Origin: Macrothele yani
Lineage: Eukaryota; Arthropoda; Arachnida; Araneae; Macrothelidae
DNA: 64,000 bases
Assembly (NCBI GenBank): GCA_039090855.1
Contig: CM077034.1
Span: 228,062,701-228,126,700 of the forward strand
Reading direction: 5' to 3'
The position numbers were made by a program, and so were the translations under genes. This document shows, piece after piece, positions 42,641 to 53,764 of the stretch. The stretch's first letter is position 1, and each line of letters opens with the position of its first letter. Below the pieces are notes generated by a model. It saw only the letters and a list, made by a program, of their open reading frames with translations. It searched no databases and was not told the DNA's origin.

Positions 42641-44740
42641 ATCTTTGCAGGATGAACGTCATGTTTTGGACGTCGTGTGGGCGTCTTGTTTGGGCTTAAC
42701 AATTCCCTGCGATGCCTGAAATTCATGCAGAGACAACGCTTTTCATCTTTTCTAAAAAATACGTGACAGAAAGAGTCTGTCTGTTGCTGTGAACATTCGC
42801 CATAACGGGCGAGCAAGAAACCACATATGGCAGCATGCTGTTTCTTGCTGCCCTCGGAAAAGTGTGGGGTACTCGAAACCCCAATTTCTGGTTTTTTTCC
42901 ATACGTTCCATGTGTCGCACCATTCTGGCCTGATCGGAGTCCATCTCAGTGGCCAATTTGTGTGTGGTTTGACGCAGATGAGATGGTTCAAATGATCCTC
43001 ATCAAAGCGAGATGGAAGACCTGAGCGTGGGGAGTTGTTGAGGTCATAATTGCTACCTCGGAGCTATAGCATCCTCCCCATACACAGCACTGATTTTTCG
43101 AGTAGCCTCGGCGGCTGGGGATCCCCTGTTAAACTTGTAGATGAGTAATTGTCAGTATTTCTCATTCCTCTCTACTTGACACTCCACGCTTCCAGACATG
43201 AAAACCGAAAAACCATTAGCTACAATCACACGACGCAATATGATTTAGATACACGATATCAATGGCTACGTTTTGATATGCATCTGGCCATCTGGACCGT
43301 CACAACTGACCTGGGAAAACTCGGGACATAAAACAGCATAAGCTTATGCATCAACCGAATAAAACTGGCTGAACAGCACTCGCTGTCAAAATGGGCCCAA
43401 AAGAATGCAGACTCAAGAAAGAACTTTGAAAGAATTCTTCTGAGATGCTACTAGACGAGCCTTGTAGCTAAGGGCTAAATCCTTGAAAATGGTCCACCTG
43501 GAAGGGATGAAAACACCCCCATCACAGGGCGGATGGGATAGGGATCATCTTTGTCCAGTGGACCAAACCATTGTTTAACCCACAGCACTGACAAGACTAG
43601 CAACAGGTGGATCTTTTTCTTTAATTCGAGTTTTAGAATATGATTTCCCCGGGGGTTTTCCCACAAAACTACGTTTCGACTTATAGAAAAATTCGAGTTT
43701 CAGAAATTCGACTTACAGAAGAAAAAATGCATGAAAAAAAGAGAGAAATATTTATGCAAAATGCCGAAATTCTCCGAGTTACGAAATAATTCGACTCCAA
43801 GAAGTCAGGAATGATACGTATAATTCGGCACTTAGTACCAACCTTGCTGAACATCGACCTACGATAGTTGTACTACTGAAGACGACGGTAATGTATACAG
43901 ATCGAAACTAGTCTATTAGTGTTCGAGTAGTGCGTGTCCATTACAAGTAATTATTTGCTTTCTGTCCAAATTTTGTGCAAACCTCTTAGTATTGGTGTAA
44001 CTATGAAGGCTCTTTTATAGTTTGGTTTTACGTGAAGACGACGTCGACAAGAGATAATGATTTTAATCACACTGTACATAGCTCTTTTATTTCATTGATT
44101 CTTTTAAACTTCATCTTCATTTTTTATTTGAATCTCGACTCTGGTTATAAGTTTTCATATAAACCTGCGAGTGTTTTTAGTTCTCGGAATTTAGTCTGTA
44201 TGAACCTGTCAACTTCGGAACGTCCTAAGAGTATAAACAGCCAACAATAACCTTCCCAATTGTGCCATTGTAATGGAATGGTCTGCCTGAAGCTTATATT
44301 CAAAACCACACAATTTTTATTCCCTTATTTGTATCCTTAACACATTTATTTGTGCACTGGCAACACCAAAGGTACTTTAAAGACGAAATAAAACTAATAT
44401 GCACTTTTGAAAACCTACAAAATACACAGTTTTAAGATCATAGAGGCAGGCAGAAAATGCTGCATTGCACAATAAATTGAAATAGCGTTTAAATGAATAA
44501 CTTTCTGTTCTCACAAAGAAATATTTCATTAAAAGTAACAGGGGTAACAATAAATATATATGTAAATTTACAAGTAAGAAAAACAAATAGAAAACAGCGC
44601 AACAAATTAATGTCCTACTCCCACTGCTGGGTTTTTCTTGCAGTTTTGAACCACGTTGAAATCCCTCATTTCCGCAATTTCTTTTTGCTGTTTAAGAAAC
44701 GTGCCGTAGTTACTTGCATTTCCTTTGAATCACGAACAGG
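42641..44740. other. No identifiable gene
   Basis: Short frames were examined on both strands and none resembles a known protein. A self-similar patch of TTCGAG/TTCGACTTA phrases lies at 43,670-43,800. Confidence 0.4.
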
Positions 44741-44814
44741 TACAAGAGGTGATCAAAAAGTATCCACGCAGGATTTATTTTAAAAGAAAGTACAAGACTT
44801 AAAGATTCGTAACT

Positions 44815-44956
44815 TAGTCAGCTTGGAAACAGTCCCCTACCAAAGCTAAGACACACACTTAGCCCAAAGATATTTTCACTGCTCGAAGCATTTTATGAAG
44901 TCATCTTGTGAAATATCGAACAGCTGCTTTGTCGCATTCTGTTGTATCCCTTCATA
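44815..44956 (-). pseudogene. Mariner transposase, C-terminal fragment
   Basis: The minus strand encodes YEGIQQNATKQLFDISQDDF, then IKCFEQ, a stop in place of the usual Trp, and KYLWAKCVS. This is the characteristic C-terminal end of insect-type mariner transposases. It continues the coding part found at 48,960-49,670 and is separated from it by 4 kb of inserted DNA. Confidence 0.8.
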
Positions 44957-45528
44957 ATCTTAAAGTTTTTTTCTTTCGACTGGCATTTGATTGGTTTAAA
45001 AATCAGGCTTCATGCGACAATAATACATAAACGTAGAAGACGAGCGCAAACACACAGAGTCACATACGGTAAAAGGTTCGTTTAGCGGTAGCTTTCCGTC
45101 GTCCTAAGACATTGATCACCCGCAATAGAGAGGATGGGCTGGTTGCCAGAACTACAATTTGAAGTTAGGGTGCTGGAAATGTTGCCAGATTTCAGAAGAG
45201 AGATCCAAACAAATGGGATTTAGTGAGGGTCTCTGAATCGCAGTTTGTGGTGAACAAAATCTTAATGCTTTTTTGGAAACGCAGAGATGATTTGTTGATT
45301 AATGGGCAACTTTTTCAATTTCTTTAAAAATGCGAACTGCGGAGGTTAGTGCAGATGATGCTGCTTTTGGAAGACCATTGGAAACATCTTTTTTGTGTTC
45401 ACCAAGTCTTGTCTTGATGCTAAGGTATGTGCTTCCAATATACGCTGAGGGACCAGAGGAAGTTGAAATGAGAATAGATAAACTCCAGGGGTGTCCAGGG
45501 GTGAGACAGGATCCCTGTCTTTAAGCAG

Positions 45529-46516
45529 GCACATTATTGCAGAAGGGTTGGGTTTCACTGTGAGAGTGTACATTGTCACAATGAAACCAAACCCTTCTGC
45601 AATAATGTGACAATGTACACTGTGAGAGTGTACATTGTCACAATGAAACCAAACCCTTCTGCAATAATGTACACTCTAACAATGAAACCAAACCCTTCTG
45701 CAATAATGTACACTCTACAGTGAAACCAAACCCTTCTGCAATAATGTACACTCTAACAGTGAAACCAAACCCTTTTGCAATAATGTACAATCTACAGTGA
45801 AACCAAACACTTCTCCAATAATGTACACTCTACAGTGAAACCAAACCCTTCTGCAATATTGTACACTCTACAGTGAAACCAAACCCTTCTGCAATAATGT
45901 ACAATCTACAGTGAAACCAAACACTTCTGCAATAATGTACACTCTAACAGTGATACCAAACAGTTCTGCAATAATGTACACTCTAACAGTGAAACCAAAC
46001 CCTTCTGCAATAATTTACAATCTACAGTGAAACCAAACGCTTCTGCAATAATGTACACCCTACAGTGAAACTAAACACGTCTGCAGTAATGTACACTTTA
46101 AAAGTAAAACCAAACCCTTCTGCAATATTGTACAATCTACAGTGAAACCAAACACTTCTGCAATAATGTACACTCTACAGTGAAACCAAACACTTCTGCA
46201 ATAATGTACACTCTACAGTGAAACACAACCCTTCTGCAACAATCTACAGTGAAATCAAACCCTTCTGTAATAATGTACACTATAGCAGTGAAACCAAACC
46301 CTTCTGCAATAATGTACAATCTACAGTGACCACCAAACCCTTCTGCAATAATGTACACTGTAACAGTGAAACCAAACCCTTCTGCAATAATGTTTATTCT
46401 ACAGTGAAATCAAACCCTTCTGCAATTACGCACACTCTAACAGTGAAACCACAGATTTCTGCAATAATGTACACTGTAACAGTGAAACCAAACCCTTCCA
46501 CAATAATGTGTACGTT
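45529..46516. repeat. 39/41-bp tandem array, about 24 units, starting with a hairpin
   Basis: The core ACAGTGAAACCAAACCCTTC / TGCAATAATGTACACTCTA repeats with lengths of 39 or 41 bp depending on an extra AC. The first unit is inverted: CATTATTGCAGAAGGGTT at 45,529 pairs with AACCCTTCTGCAATAATG ending near 45,607. The array stops exactly where Tc1-like sequence begins. Confidence 0.9.
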
Positions 46517-46549
46517 GCATTAAAAGTCATGGATCATGACTTTTAATGC
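46517..46549. repeat. 33-bp near-perfect palindrome at the Tc1 5' end
   Basis: GCATTAAAAGTCATG pairs with CATGACTTTTAATGC around a 3-base loop. The right arm is the normal Tc1 leader (CATGACTTTTAAT also occurs at 38,923 in element 1), so the left arm is a snap-back copy. Confidence 0.85.
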
Positions 46550-46681
46550 AGCTCCGTACGTCGCAATACCCAAAGGTATCCACCACTTCTTGGTTGTAAT
46601 ATCTTTGGTTAGAACCTTAAAGTCCTGTTTCAGTGAATTTAATGGGTCATGTTGCAACATTTATTTCAAGGTAACGACAGA

Positions 46682-48380
46682 ATGAGCAACCTAATGGACT
46701 TCGAAAGAGAGCTAATTGTAGGTGGCCGGCTAGTTGGATCCTACGTGACACCCGTCGCCAAGGTAGTGGGGGTATTGAGAGCTAATGTGGTTAATTGGCA
46801 TAGGTAATTTCATGAGAACATACCGTGTTTGTGGCAAAACCTCACCTGCGAAACGCAAGAGCAGCCGGAAAACCACCCTGACTGATAGAGACAGGAGGGC
46901 ATTAAAGAGCATTGTTACCCATAATAAGAAGGCCACGGTGTCAAACATTAGTGGAGTTCAATATACATCTCCAGACCCCAGTATCAACAAAAACAGGACT
47001 AGCATAAACAAGATATTCATAGCAGAGCTGCTACTTCAAAACCTCTGGTGACCTGGATGACTGTTAGGTCACCAGAGGAGCATACAACGTTGCCTGTTGC
47101 TGCATGGAAACGTGTATTGTTTTCGCATGAATCCACGTTCACACTATTCCCCACTGCGGGACATGTTTAAGTGTGGAAACACAGTCAGAAGGGTACAACC
47201 CAGACTGACTGATCCCAACAGTGCAGTATGGTGGTGGTATTATCATGGTCTGGGCGGTCATATCGTGGTTTTCAGCAACTCCTCTGATCACCTTCAAAGA
47301 ACGAATGACTGGCAGGGTGTATGAAACTATTTTGGCCAAGCAAGTCCATCCAATGGTTAGGCATTGTTTTCTTTGGCCAACGAATTCTATCCAATGGTTC
47401 AGGCATTGTTTCCTTTGGCCAACCAAGTCCATCCAATGGATCAGGCATTGTTTCCTTTGGCCAAGCAAGTCCATCCAATAGATCAGGCATTGTTTTCTTT
47501 GGCCAACGAATTCTATCCAATGGTTCAGGCATTGTTTCCTTTAGCCAACCAAGTCCATCCAACGGTTTAGTCATTGTTTCCTGCAGGGGATGCCATCTAT
47601 CAAGATGATCCCCTGGTTACTTTGAACAATCATGTCCATCCAATCGTTCAGGCATTGTTTACTGCAGGGGATGCCATCTATCAGGATGATCCCCTGATCA
47701 CTTTGAAAGGACGGATGACTGGCAGGGTGTATGAAACCATTTTAACCAAACAAGTCCATCCAATGGTTCAGGCATTGTTTCCTGCAGGGAATGCCATCTA
47801 TCAGGATGATCCCCTGATCACTTTGAAAGGACGGATGACTGGCAGGGTGTATGAAACCATTTTAACCAAACAAGTCCATCCAATGGTTCAGGCATTGTTT
47901 CCTTTGGCCAACCAAGTCCATCCAATGGTTCAGGCATTGTTTCCTTTGGCCAACCAAGTCCATCCAATGGTTCAGGCATTGTTTCCTTTGGCCAAACAAG
48001 TACATCCAATGCTTCAGGCACTGTTTCCTGCAGGGGATGCCATCTATCAAGATGATAACGCCCCAATTCGCAGAGCTCGGAATATCCAATCATGGTTTGA
48101 AGAACATGAGGTCGAACTTTCACTCCTTCCTTGGCCTTCCCAATCACCAGACTTACACATCGTCGAGCCACTGTGGTCTGTGTTGGAAAACAGAGTATGG
48201 TCCCGTTATCCTCCTCTTCCATCACTCAAGGACTTGGAGCAGTTTCTGTATAAAGAATGGTGTAACATCCCATTAACCACCATCCAGGATTTGTATGCGT
48301 CCATTCCAAAGAGGATTCAGGCAGTTTTAAGAAATTCAGCTACGGTCGCATTTTTCGCGATATGCGATGGCTTTATCTAA
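46682..48380 (+). pseudogene. Tc1-like DDE transposase with internal tandem expansion
   Basis: It starts MSNLMDFERELIVGGRLVGS (ATG at 46,682), with SSRKTTLTDRDRRALKSIV marking the second DNA-binding motif. The catalytic part shows VQYGGGIIMVWAVISWFSAT with LITFKERMTGRVYETILAKQ (47,220-47,340), then a long repeated stretch, then QDDNAPI with the second aspartate (48,050), a LPWPSQSPDL..EPLW segment with the catalytic glutamate, and the C-terminal YKEWCNIPLTTIQDLYASIP. A first aspartate in a SDESSF-type motif was not found. Frame changes before 47,574 and the expansion between the first and second catalytic regions should abolish activity, yet from 47,574 the frame is open to the natural end. 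Confidence 0.85.
47337..48030 (+). repeat. In-frame 42-bp and 120-bp repeats inside the Tc1 catalytic domain
   Basis: The unit CAAGTCCATCCAATGGTTCA / GGCATTGTTTCCTTTGGCCAAC (42 bp, 14 codons, QVHPMVQALFPLAN) occurs in two clusters. Between them a 120-bp (40-codon) unit that also covers AIYQDDPLITLKGRMTGRVY is repeated (for example 47,751 and 47,871). All are derived from transposase coding sequence, so the array arose from the gene rather than inserting into it. Confidence 0.95.
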
Positions 48381-48959
48381 AATGGGAAAGAAAAAATTAG
48401 TGTCCTCAGCGAAATGGCGCCAGTTGTTTAAATATCAACCCATCAGCAGATTCTGATCTGGCTTTTCTATTTCTGTGAAAACTAGTTTCCAGAATTCTGG
48501 CCACGATTCAGACTCCACTAATGTTATTTTCTGAATCCTTAAGATACCTTCCTACAGCACCTGTTGGCTCAATAATCCTCCCCCCTCCATACACTCTAGA
48601 GCACTGCATAAATGGTGGGGTAAAATTATAGAGGCTAGAGGAATTAGACCCATTCCCCCATTCAAATTTCAAGTTTAAACCAGAGTCAGATTTGATATCT
48701 ACGGCATCTTTCCAATGATATAAAACGTTAGTTTCCCACTGATGTCGAAGTGTTGTTGGTGTGAACAATTCTTTGATGCTACGATTTTCCGAGCGACAAA
48801 AGCGGCTTACTTTCTTTAGCATTTTGCTACAACTTTTTCCCCATATGAGCATTTTTGAATCAGCTTAAACTTTTGCAATTTTGAATGCCTAAGGTGGTCC
48901 CACACCATATTAAGTACGTAAAACCTTCTATTCCTAGGTGTGCACATTATTCTGTCCAA

Positions 48960-49670
48960 TCCCTGTACACTATCATAATGCAGTTGCCACTTGCCCTTCT
49001 CATGCAATGCGGGCTTTTTGTGATGAACTGCATCCACCAAACACTGCAAAACTTGACATTAGTACTCGTTACTAATTGTCTTGCCTGATGGAGTGTTTTC
49101 ATTAAGCACAATTACCTCATGATTGAAATAAACAGTGAGCATTATCTTGACATTACCGCTGCTCTGTTGTACCTCTTTGGGTCTAGGAGAGTTCGGGCTC
49201 TTCCAGTGTGAAGACCGGACCTTAGTTTGGGGGTCATACCCATAAACCCAGGATTCGTCACCAGTTAGGATAGTTCTTAAAAAGTTTTTGTCGCACTCAA
49301 GCAAGTCACTATTAGATGAAACACTTGCCAATATTTCTCAACTAAGGGTACTATGGGCACAGATTTGGCTAAGAAATGTCTCATACCCAAATAGTCCGTA
49401 AGAATGACCGAAATCAATGTTGAAACTTCAGATAACTCACAAATACTGATTTGGCGTTTTTCCCTGCACAGATGTTCGCACAAGTTCGACACAGATTTCC
49501 CTTTTGATGGTTGTGGGCCTCCCAGACTGTTCGTCGCTCTCACGACTATCTTCAAAACGTTTACGTCACTCGTAAAGTTGTGGGCACAACTCATACAACC
49601 CTCCCCATATACTTTTTGTAACTTTAAGTATGTGTCTTTGCAAGTTTTTGATGAAATCTGAAGCAAATTC
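48960..49670 (-). pseudogene. Mariner transposase, N-terminal and catalytic fragment
   Basis: On the minus strand, KLQKVYGEGCMSCAHNF and LGGPQPSKGKSVSNL mark the N-terminal DNA-binding region, with STLISVILTDYLGMRHFLAK after it. A frame change near 49,330 leads to LRTILTGDESWVYGYDPQTK with the first catalytic aspartate, then VKIMLTVYFNHEVIV and, after another change, KPALHEKGKWQLHYDS with the second aspartate. Several frameshifts inactivate it. Homology fades below about 48,960, where foreign DNA begins. Confidence 0.85.
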
Positions 49671-49897
49671 GTTCATCAGATTCTCCCAACAGGACAAATG
49701 CTATGAACAGCTTTACAGACATATGAACAAAACACTGCCGTAAAAAAGAAAATAATAAACGGACGAGCAGGGAGACGTGAATCATGGCACATGCGTAGTA
49801 GGTTCCAAGGTGAAGCTGTACCAAATCACTTCCTGTTGTGTCCCAGATTCAGAACTTATGCAACCAGTCTGGATACTTTTTTGATCACATTTTTGAT

Positions 49898-50899
49898 CTG
49901 TTGCTCAGATTCACGCCGAAAATGTCCTTCAAAATTTTCGGGTATAAGAAAAAAAAACCTTGAGTCAAAATTATTCTTGCCATTTCACTTCCCGTAGATA
50001 ACTCTGCAATATGCGAGAGTGGACAAGTCAGCAAAAAATTCATGCCATTTATATAAGAATTTTTTCTCTCTTGCTGCTCGTATATATATAAATTTTCCTT
50101 CTCCCTTGGTGTGTTCAGGGTTCAAAAGGAAAGGCATTTGGTCCTCAGCAGAAAACAAATGACAAACATAAGTTAATGTAATTATTGGAATAATGAAGGG
50201 ATGTGTGTGTTTTTTCCCTCCTTGGGTAGTGTGTGGTAATGTTCAGAGTTTGAGTAATATAAATTAATTTGGAATTGTAGTTGAAAGTAAAGTGAACATT
50301 ATGTAACAAGCATGACTAATATTTTTTTTTATTGTTTTGGATAATGCGAGCTTCGGCAGGCAGCAGGTATCATAATTATGAAGGAAATCTCATTTCTTCC
50401 TTCCGGGGTGCACGCTAGTTTTGATTTCGGCATTTTACTTATCTTTTATTTCTTTTGTTTAATTATTTATCTGGTGTGTGTTCATTAAGTGTGGTAGTAA
50501 TTGAATTGTGTAATTACGCTTCTCTGTGAATGCTATGTGTATATAGATGGTGTAAATCCCCCTTCTTCTTCCTTTCCACCTCTCGCTGGCTCCGGTTGCA
50601 GAGAGATATTCTTCGCGCCATTTCCTTTTTCCCTCTTTCCCAAGAAAAGTGCAGCTGTGTAAGAAAGGCAATGTGGTCTTATCTGCATCCTTGGTGTTTC
50701 AGCCCTGAAATCCGACTCCGTCCAGTGGTCAGCGAATGGTCAAAATAGTGCGTGCCTCTAGAAGGAAGCCGGTGTAGCTGGAAGATTTAGTCTCAAGTCA
50801 AGCACCCAAGTTGTAGGTACTTAAGAAGGGCTGTCAGCCCCACATATATTCTCTTCTGCCAATTCCGAAATCACCACAAGAAGAGGTCTGTACCCCTAG
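49898..50899. other. AT-rich spacer
   Basis: No gene, repeat or RNA could be identified. A short frame at 50,530-50,748 lacks any recognisable similarity. Confidence 0.4.
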
Positions 50900-50904
50900 C
50901 CATC

Positions 50905-50990
50905 ACTCTCGGCTCTGACCAATCAGAGCGACTCTCAGTTCCTGGACCCCTGTCATTGGCTGAAAAGTTTTACATTATGGCGGATCCTGG
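50905..50990 (+). promoter_or_regulatory. Promoter-like region with two CCAAT boxes and a YY1-type ATGGCGG
   Basis: GACCAATCAGAGCG (about 50,917) is a strong NF-Y site, and GTCATTGGCTG (about 50,952) is a second one in inverse orientation. TTATGGCGGA at 50,975 matches the YY1/Pho core that often sits at or just after the start of TATA-less housekeeping promoters. The region is locally more G/C-rich than its surroundings. Transcription would run to the right. Confidence 0.4.
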
Positions 50991-51105
50991 CTATCTGCAG
51001 TTCTGTTTGTGTTATAGAGAGAGGGGATTTTCGAAAGGGGTTTTTTGGGCTGTTTTTGCTGAGAAATTTTTCTCTCTATTCCCTGGCGATGATGTGGCAG
51101 AATGA
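50977..51105 (+). CDS. Short ORF beginning at the YY1-like ATG (possible first exon or uORF)
   Basis: ATGGCGGATCCTGG opens a 42-codon frame (MADPGYLQFC..) with a favourable start context (A at -3, G at +4) that ends TGA at 51,103. No similarity was recognised. It could be the first coding piece of a gene continuing right through splicing, a regulatory upstream ORF, or chance. Only its position right behind two CCAAT boxes makes it worth listing. Confidence 0.25.
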   Translation: MADPGYLQFCLCYRERGFSKGVFWAVFAEKFFSLFPGDDVAE

Positions 51106-51420
51106 AAAAAACTTCCCTTTGGTGGATACCCTCCACCACGCAATTTGCTGACCGTTAATTCAATGTTTTTTTTTGCTCTGGAAGGACATGGGTCCGTTCA
51201 CCGGTCCAAATAGAGGCCCCACTTCAGTGAAGTGGCCGAAAAGAATGATGCGAAGCCGGTCGGAAAGATACTAAGTCTGCTAGCTGTTACCAGCCCTTAA
51301 GGGTTTCAAGAACCTTACTTCTCAGCAGCAAAGGCTGAAACATTTACCAGCGCTTTATGAGCCCAAATTGATGCAACTTCCCATGGGGAACTCGACGCTG
51401 TAATCGTTCGATTCAACAAC

Positions 51421-51802
51421 GTAGCGAGCAAGGTTTACCTGAACCCATGGAAAGACCAATAGTGAGCGAAGCTTACCTGAACCCTTGGAAAGACCAATAG
51501 CGAGCAAGGCTTACCTGAACCCTTGGAAAGACCAATAGCGAGCAAGGCTTACCTGAACCCATGGAAAGACCAATAGCGAGCGAGGCTTATCTGAACCCCT
51601 AGAAAGACCAATAGTGAGCGAGGCTTACCTGAACCCTTGGAAAGACCAATAGCGAGCAAGGCTTACCTGAACCCATGGAAAGACCAATAGCGAGCAAGGC
51701 TTACCTGAACCCCTGGAAAGACCAATAGCGAGCGAGGCTTATCTGCACCCCTGGAAAGACCAATAGCGAGCGAGGCTTATCTGAACCCCTGGAAAGACCA
51801 AC
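51421..51802. repeat. 38-bp tandem repeat, about 10 copies
   Basis: The core GAAAGACCAATAGCGAGCAA / GGCTTACCTGAACCCATG recurs at 51,451, 51,489, 51,527 and onward, exactly every 38 bp. Each unit contains GACCAAT, a CCAAT-like core. Changes (AGC/AGT, CAAG/CGAG, TACC/TATC) occur in blocks. Confidence 0.95.
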
Positions 51803-51805
51803 GCC

Positions 51806-53624
51806 CATCTGTGTGTGGTACCTGCTGAAGACCAGCGTCTCCCCGTCCCATGGGAGAAACTAAAGAACCTTTCGTGAGTGCTCTTAACATATTTGGAATT
51901 AGGAAGGTCATCAACAAGCTAATGAGCTCATTTTGTTAACCTCGGGAATAGGAATATTTTACCGTGTCCAGTTCATAAGCCAGCTTTGAAGCAGAAAGGG
52001 AGAGAATGCCAGTGAAATGACTTTTTTGTTGTTTTATTAAATTTTGTTATATATATATATAATTTTTTTCCATCCCTTACTAAAAGTCTTGGTGTAGTAA
52101 TCAGCAGTCCTTCTTTATGAAACAAATTTTTGTACATTGTCATTGTAATGATGGGCATCGGGTAATATGCCTTAAGGTACCAGGGTTCCAAGAACCTGCC
52201 AAAAGCATTCATTTGCCATGTAGGCATATAATTTACTAGTGTAAAGATCTGGCCAGTTCATAGAAAAAAACCCTACAACAAACAAACCTGAGAATGTCTT
52301 TTTGTAAGTAACAGTGAAAATCAAATAATTGCTAGGGTAGGTGATTCCTGCCTGTCACACAATTTTAATCCCTTAAAGTTTAGATAGTATGAGGTAGCTA
52401 GTTAAACAGCTGGTAAATTTAAAAACTTGCATTCTGAGAGAATTTATTATAAGGATAATAGTATAGTATAGGTCTAATCCTAAATTAAAGATATATTTGT
52501 TTCAACTGTAGCAAAGTTTTTGTTATGGTAGGCAGTGAATTTCTAGTTTAGATATATATATATCAGCCCTCAAGTTTGTGTCTTAGTCCTGTAGTAGGTG
52601 CTGTGCTGGAATCACCTTACTCTAGGGTAAGAAAGGGTTAGACAGAATTTGTGCAAACCCAACTTAACAAAAATTGTTTTGTCTCGAACTAAAGTAGCAT
52701 TGTGAAGAAAAAATAACAACAAGCAAACCTGTTCAATCAGTAATCTCTTATGGTGTACCAGTGGAAATTGTGGGTGCTCTTTAGCTCTTTTGAGCAAACG
52801 CTGAAAAGTAAATTGTTTCTGTTGTGCCCTTATGTGTCATATTAAATACAGGCAATAGCCTTTTAAAAAACCATTGGAAAATTTTAATCAGTGGTCTTGA
52901 ATTCTGTGTCTTGTCACATACACCACAGCTTGACTATGGCCTAAAGGAAGTGGCCGTGGTGTTAATTTGCGGCCAACAACAGCAAGTGCTTGATTTGTGT
53001 TATCTCTAATACATAAAGCTACTCGAGGACAAAAACTACTTTTTTATTGTTGTACACATTGCAGCACATGTATTGTAAGAAGAAGAACTCAAAGCGGATT
53101 TGTGAAAGAAAAATCATTTTTATTTTCTCCAAATGTTTGAACACCCAAATTGTGTTGATATATACATATGTACACAAACAAATCACATTTACAGTATGCT
53201 ATATATATATATAGATGTATTTGGTCTTACACACTTATCAATGAAATAGTGACACAACACTTTGTACAGTATCCTAAAGATGGATTTTATTTAAAACTTC
53301 TGTCATAACTTAATAATCTTGATTTGCATACATACAATAAAACTGTAAAAAATGTACCATATCTGAATTCTGTAAAATTGAGATTGTCTTCAATAGATGA
53401 ACACAGTTTTCATATTCCATTCCTAGATGAAAAAAATAATACATGTAATACATTAGTTAAGTAAATTTATCCGGCATGGTTATGAACCATACATATATCT
53501 TGTATTATGGCAAGAACAATTAATACAGAACATATAAATGAGGAAGGGGAGGAAGTATTTTCAAAGGAAGACCATACACTAATGCTGAAGCATTCATGAA
53601 TGAAATATTAGAGCCATCTATAAG
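51806..53624. other. AT-rich region without recognisable coding sequence
   Basis: It contains (TA)n runs at about 52,050, 52,553 and 53,200. It could be intron or 3' UTR of a gene starting at the promoter-like region, but no splice site or terminal exon could be supported. Confidence 0.4.
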
Positions 53625-53652
53625 GGTTGTTCAATTAGTGAGACTTTTTGCC
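53625..53652. repeat. Mariner-type terminal sequence
   Basis: AGGGTTGTTCAATTAGTGAG followed by ACTTTTTG, preceded by TATA, resembles the terminal inverted repeat of mariner elements. The partner end beyond 63 kb was not found, so pairing with the mariner remnant at 62.2-63 kb is only a possibility. Confidence 0.35.
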
Positions 53653-53764
53653 TGAAAGAGTCAATACATGACATACCTGAAAATTATCGCTGGTAGCATT
53701 TAGACAGCAGTCCCATCAATGGACAAGTCATTGTACTCCTGCGACGTACAGTCGTGGCTATAGG

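Larger units (their letters stand above)
46517..48400 (+). mobile_element. Tc1-like element 2, inserted in the mariner
   Basis: It has one leader unit (46,549-46,660) homologous to the 108-bp satellite of element 1, then an almost complete but damaged Tc1 transposase. Neither a clean terminal inverted repeat nor a TA target duplication could be found, because the left end is fused to the 39/41-bp array. Confidence 0.75.
44743..49897 (-). mobile_element. Mariner element, TIR to TIR, hosting nested insertions
   Basis: The left end (GTGATCAAAAAGTATCC at 44,749) and the right end (reverse complement GTGATCAAAAAAGTATCC, 49,871-49,888) are inverted repeats of mariner type. Transposase N-terminal and catalytic sequence lies at 49,670-48,960 and its C-terminus at 44,956-44,815, both on the minus strand. 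A normal mariner is about 1.3 kb. Here the middle is expanded to over 5 kb by a tandem array (45,529-46,516) and a Tc1-like element (46,517-about 48,400). Confidence 0.75.

Noticed and set aside
42723..42991. Continuation of the Tc1 transposase catalytic domain
   Set aside because: I searched all frames for DDE motifs (VMVWA, QDDNAP, SPDL..EP) between 42,640 and 43,100 and found none.
45540..46516. CRISPR-like repeat/spacer pattern
   Set aside because: Length differences of 2 bp come from an AC insertion. There are no unique spacers and no cas genes.
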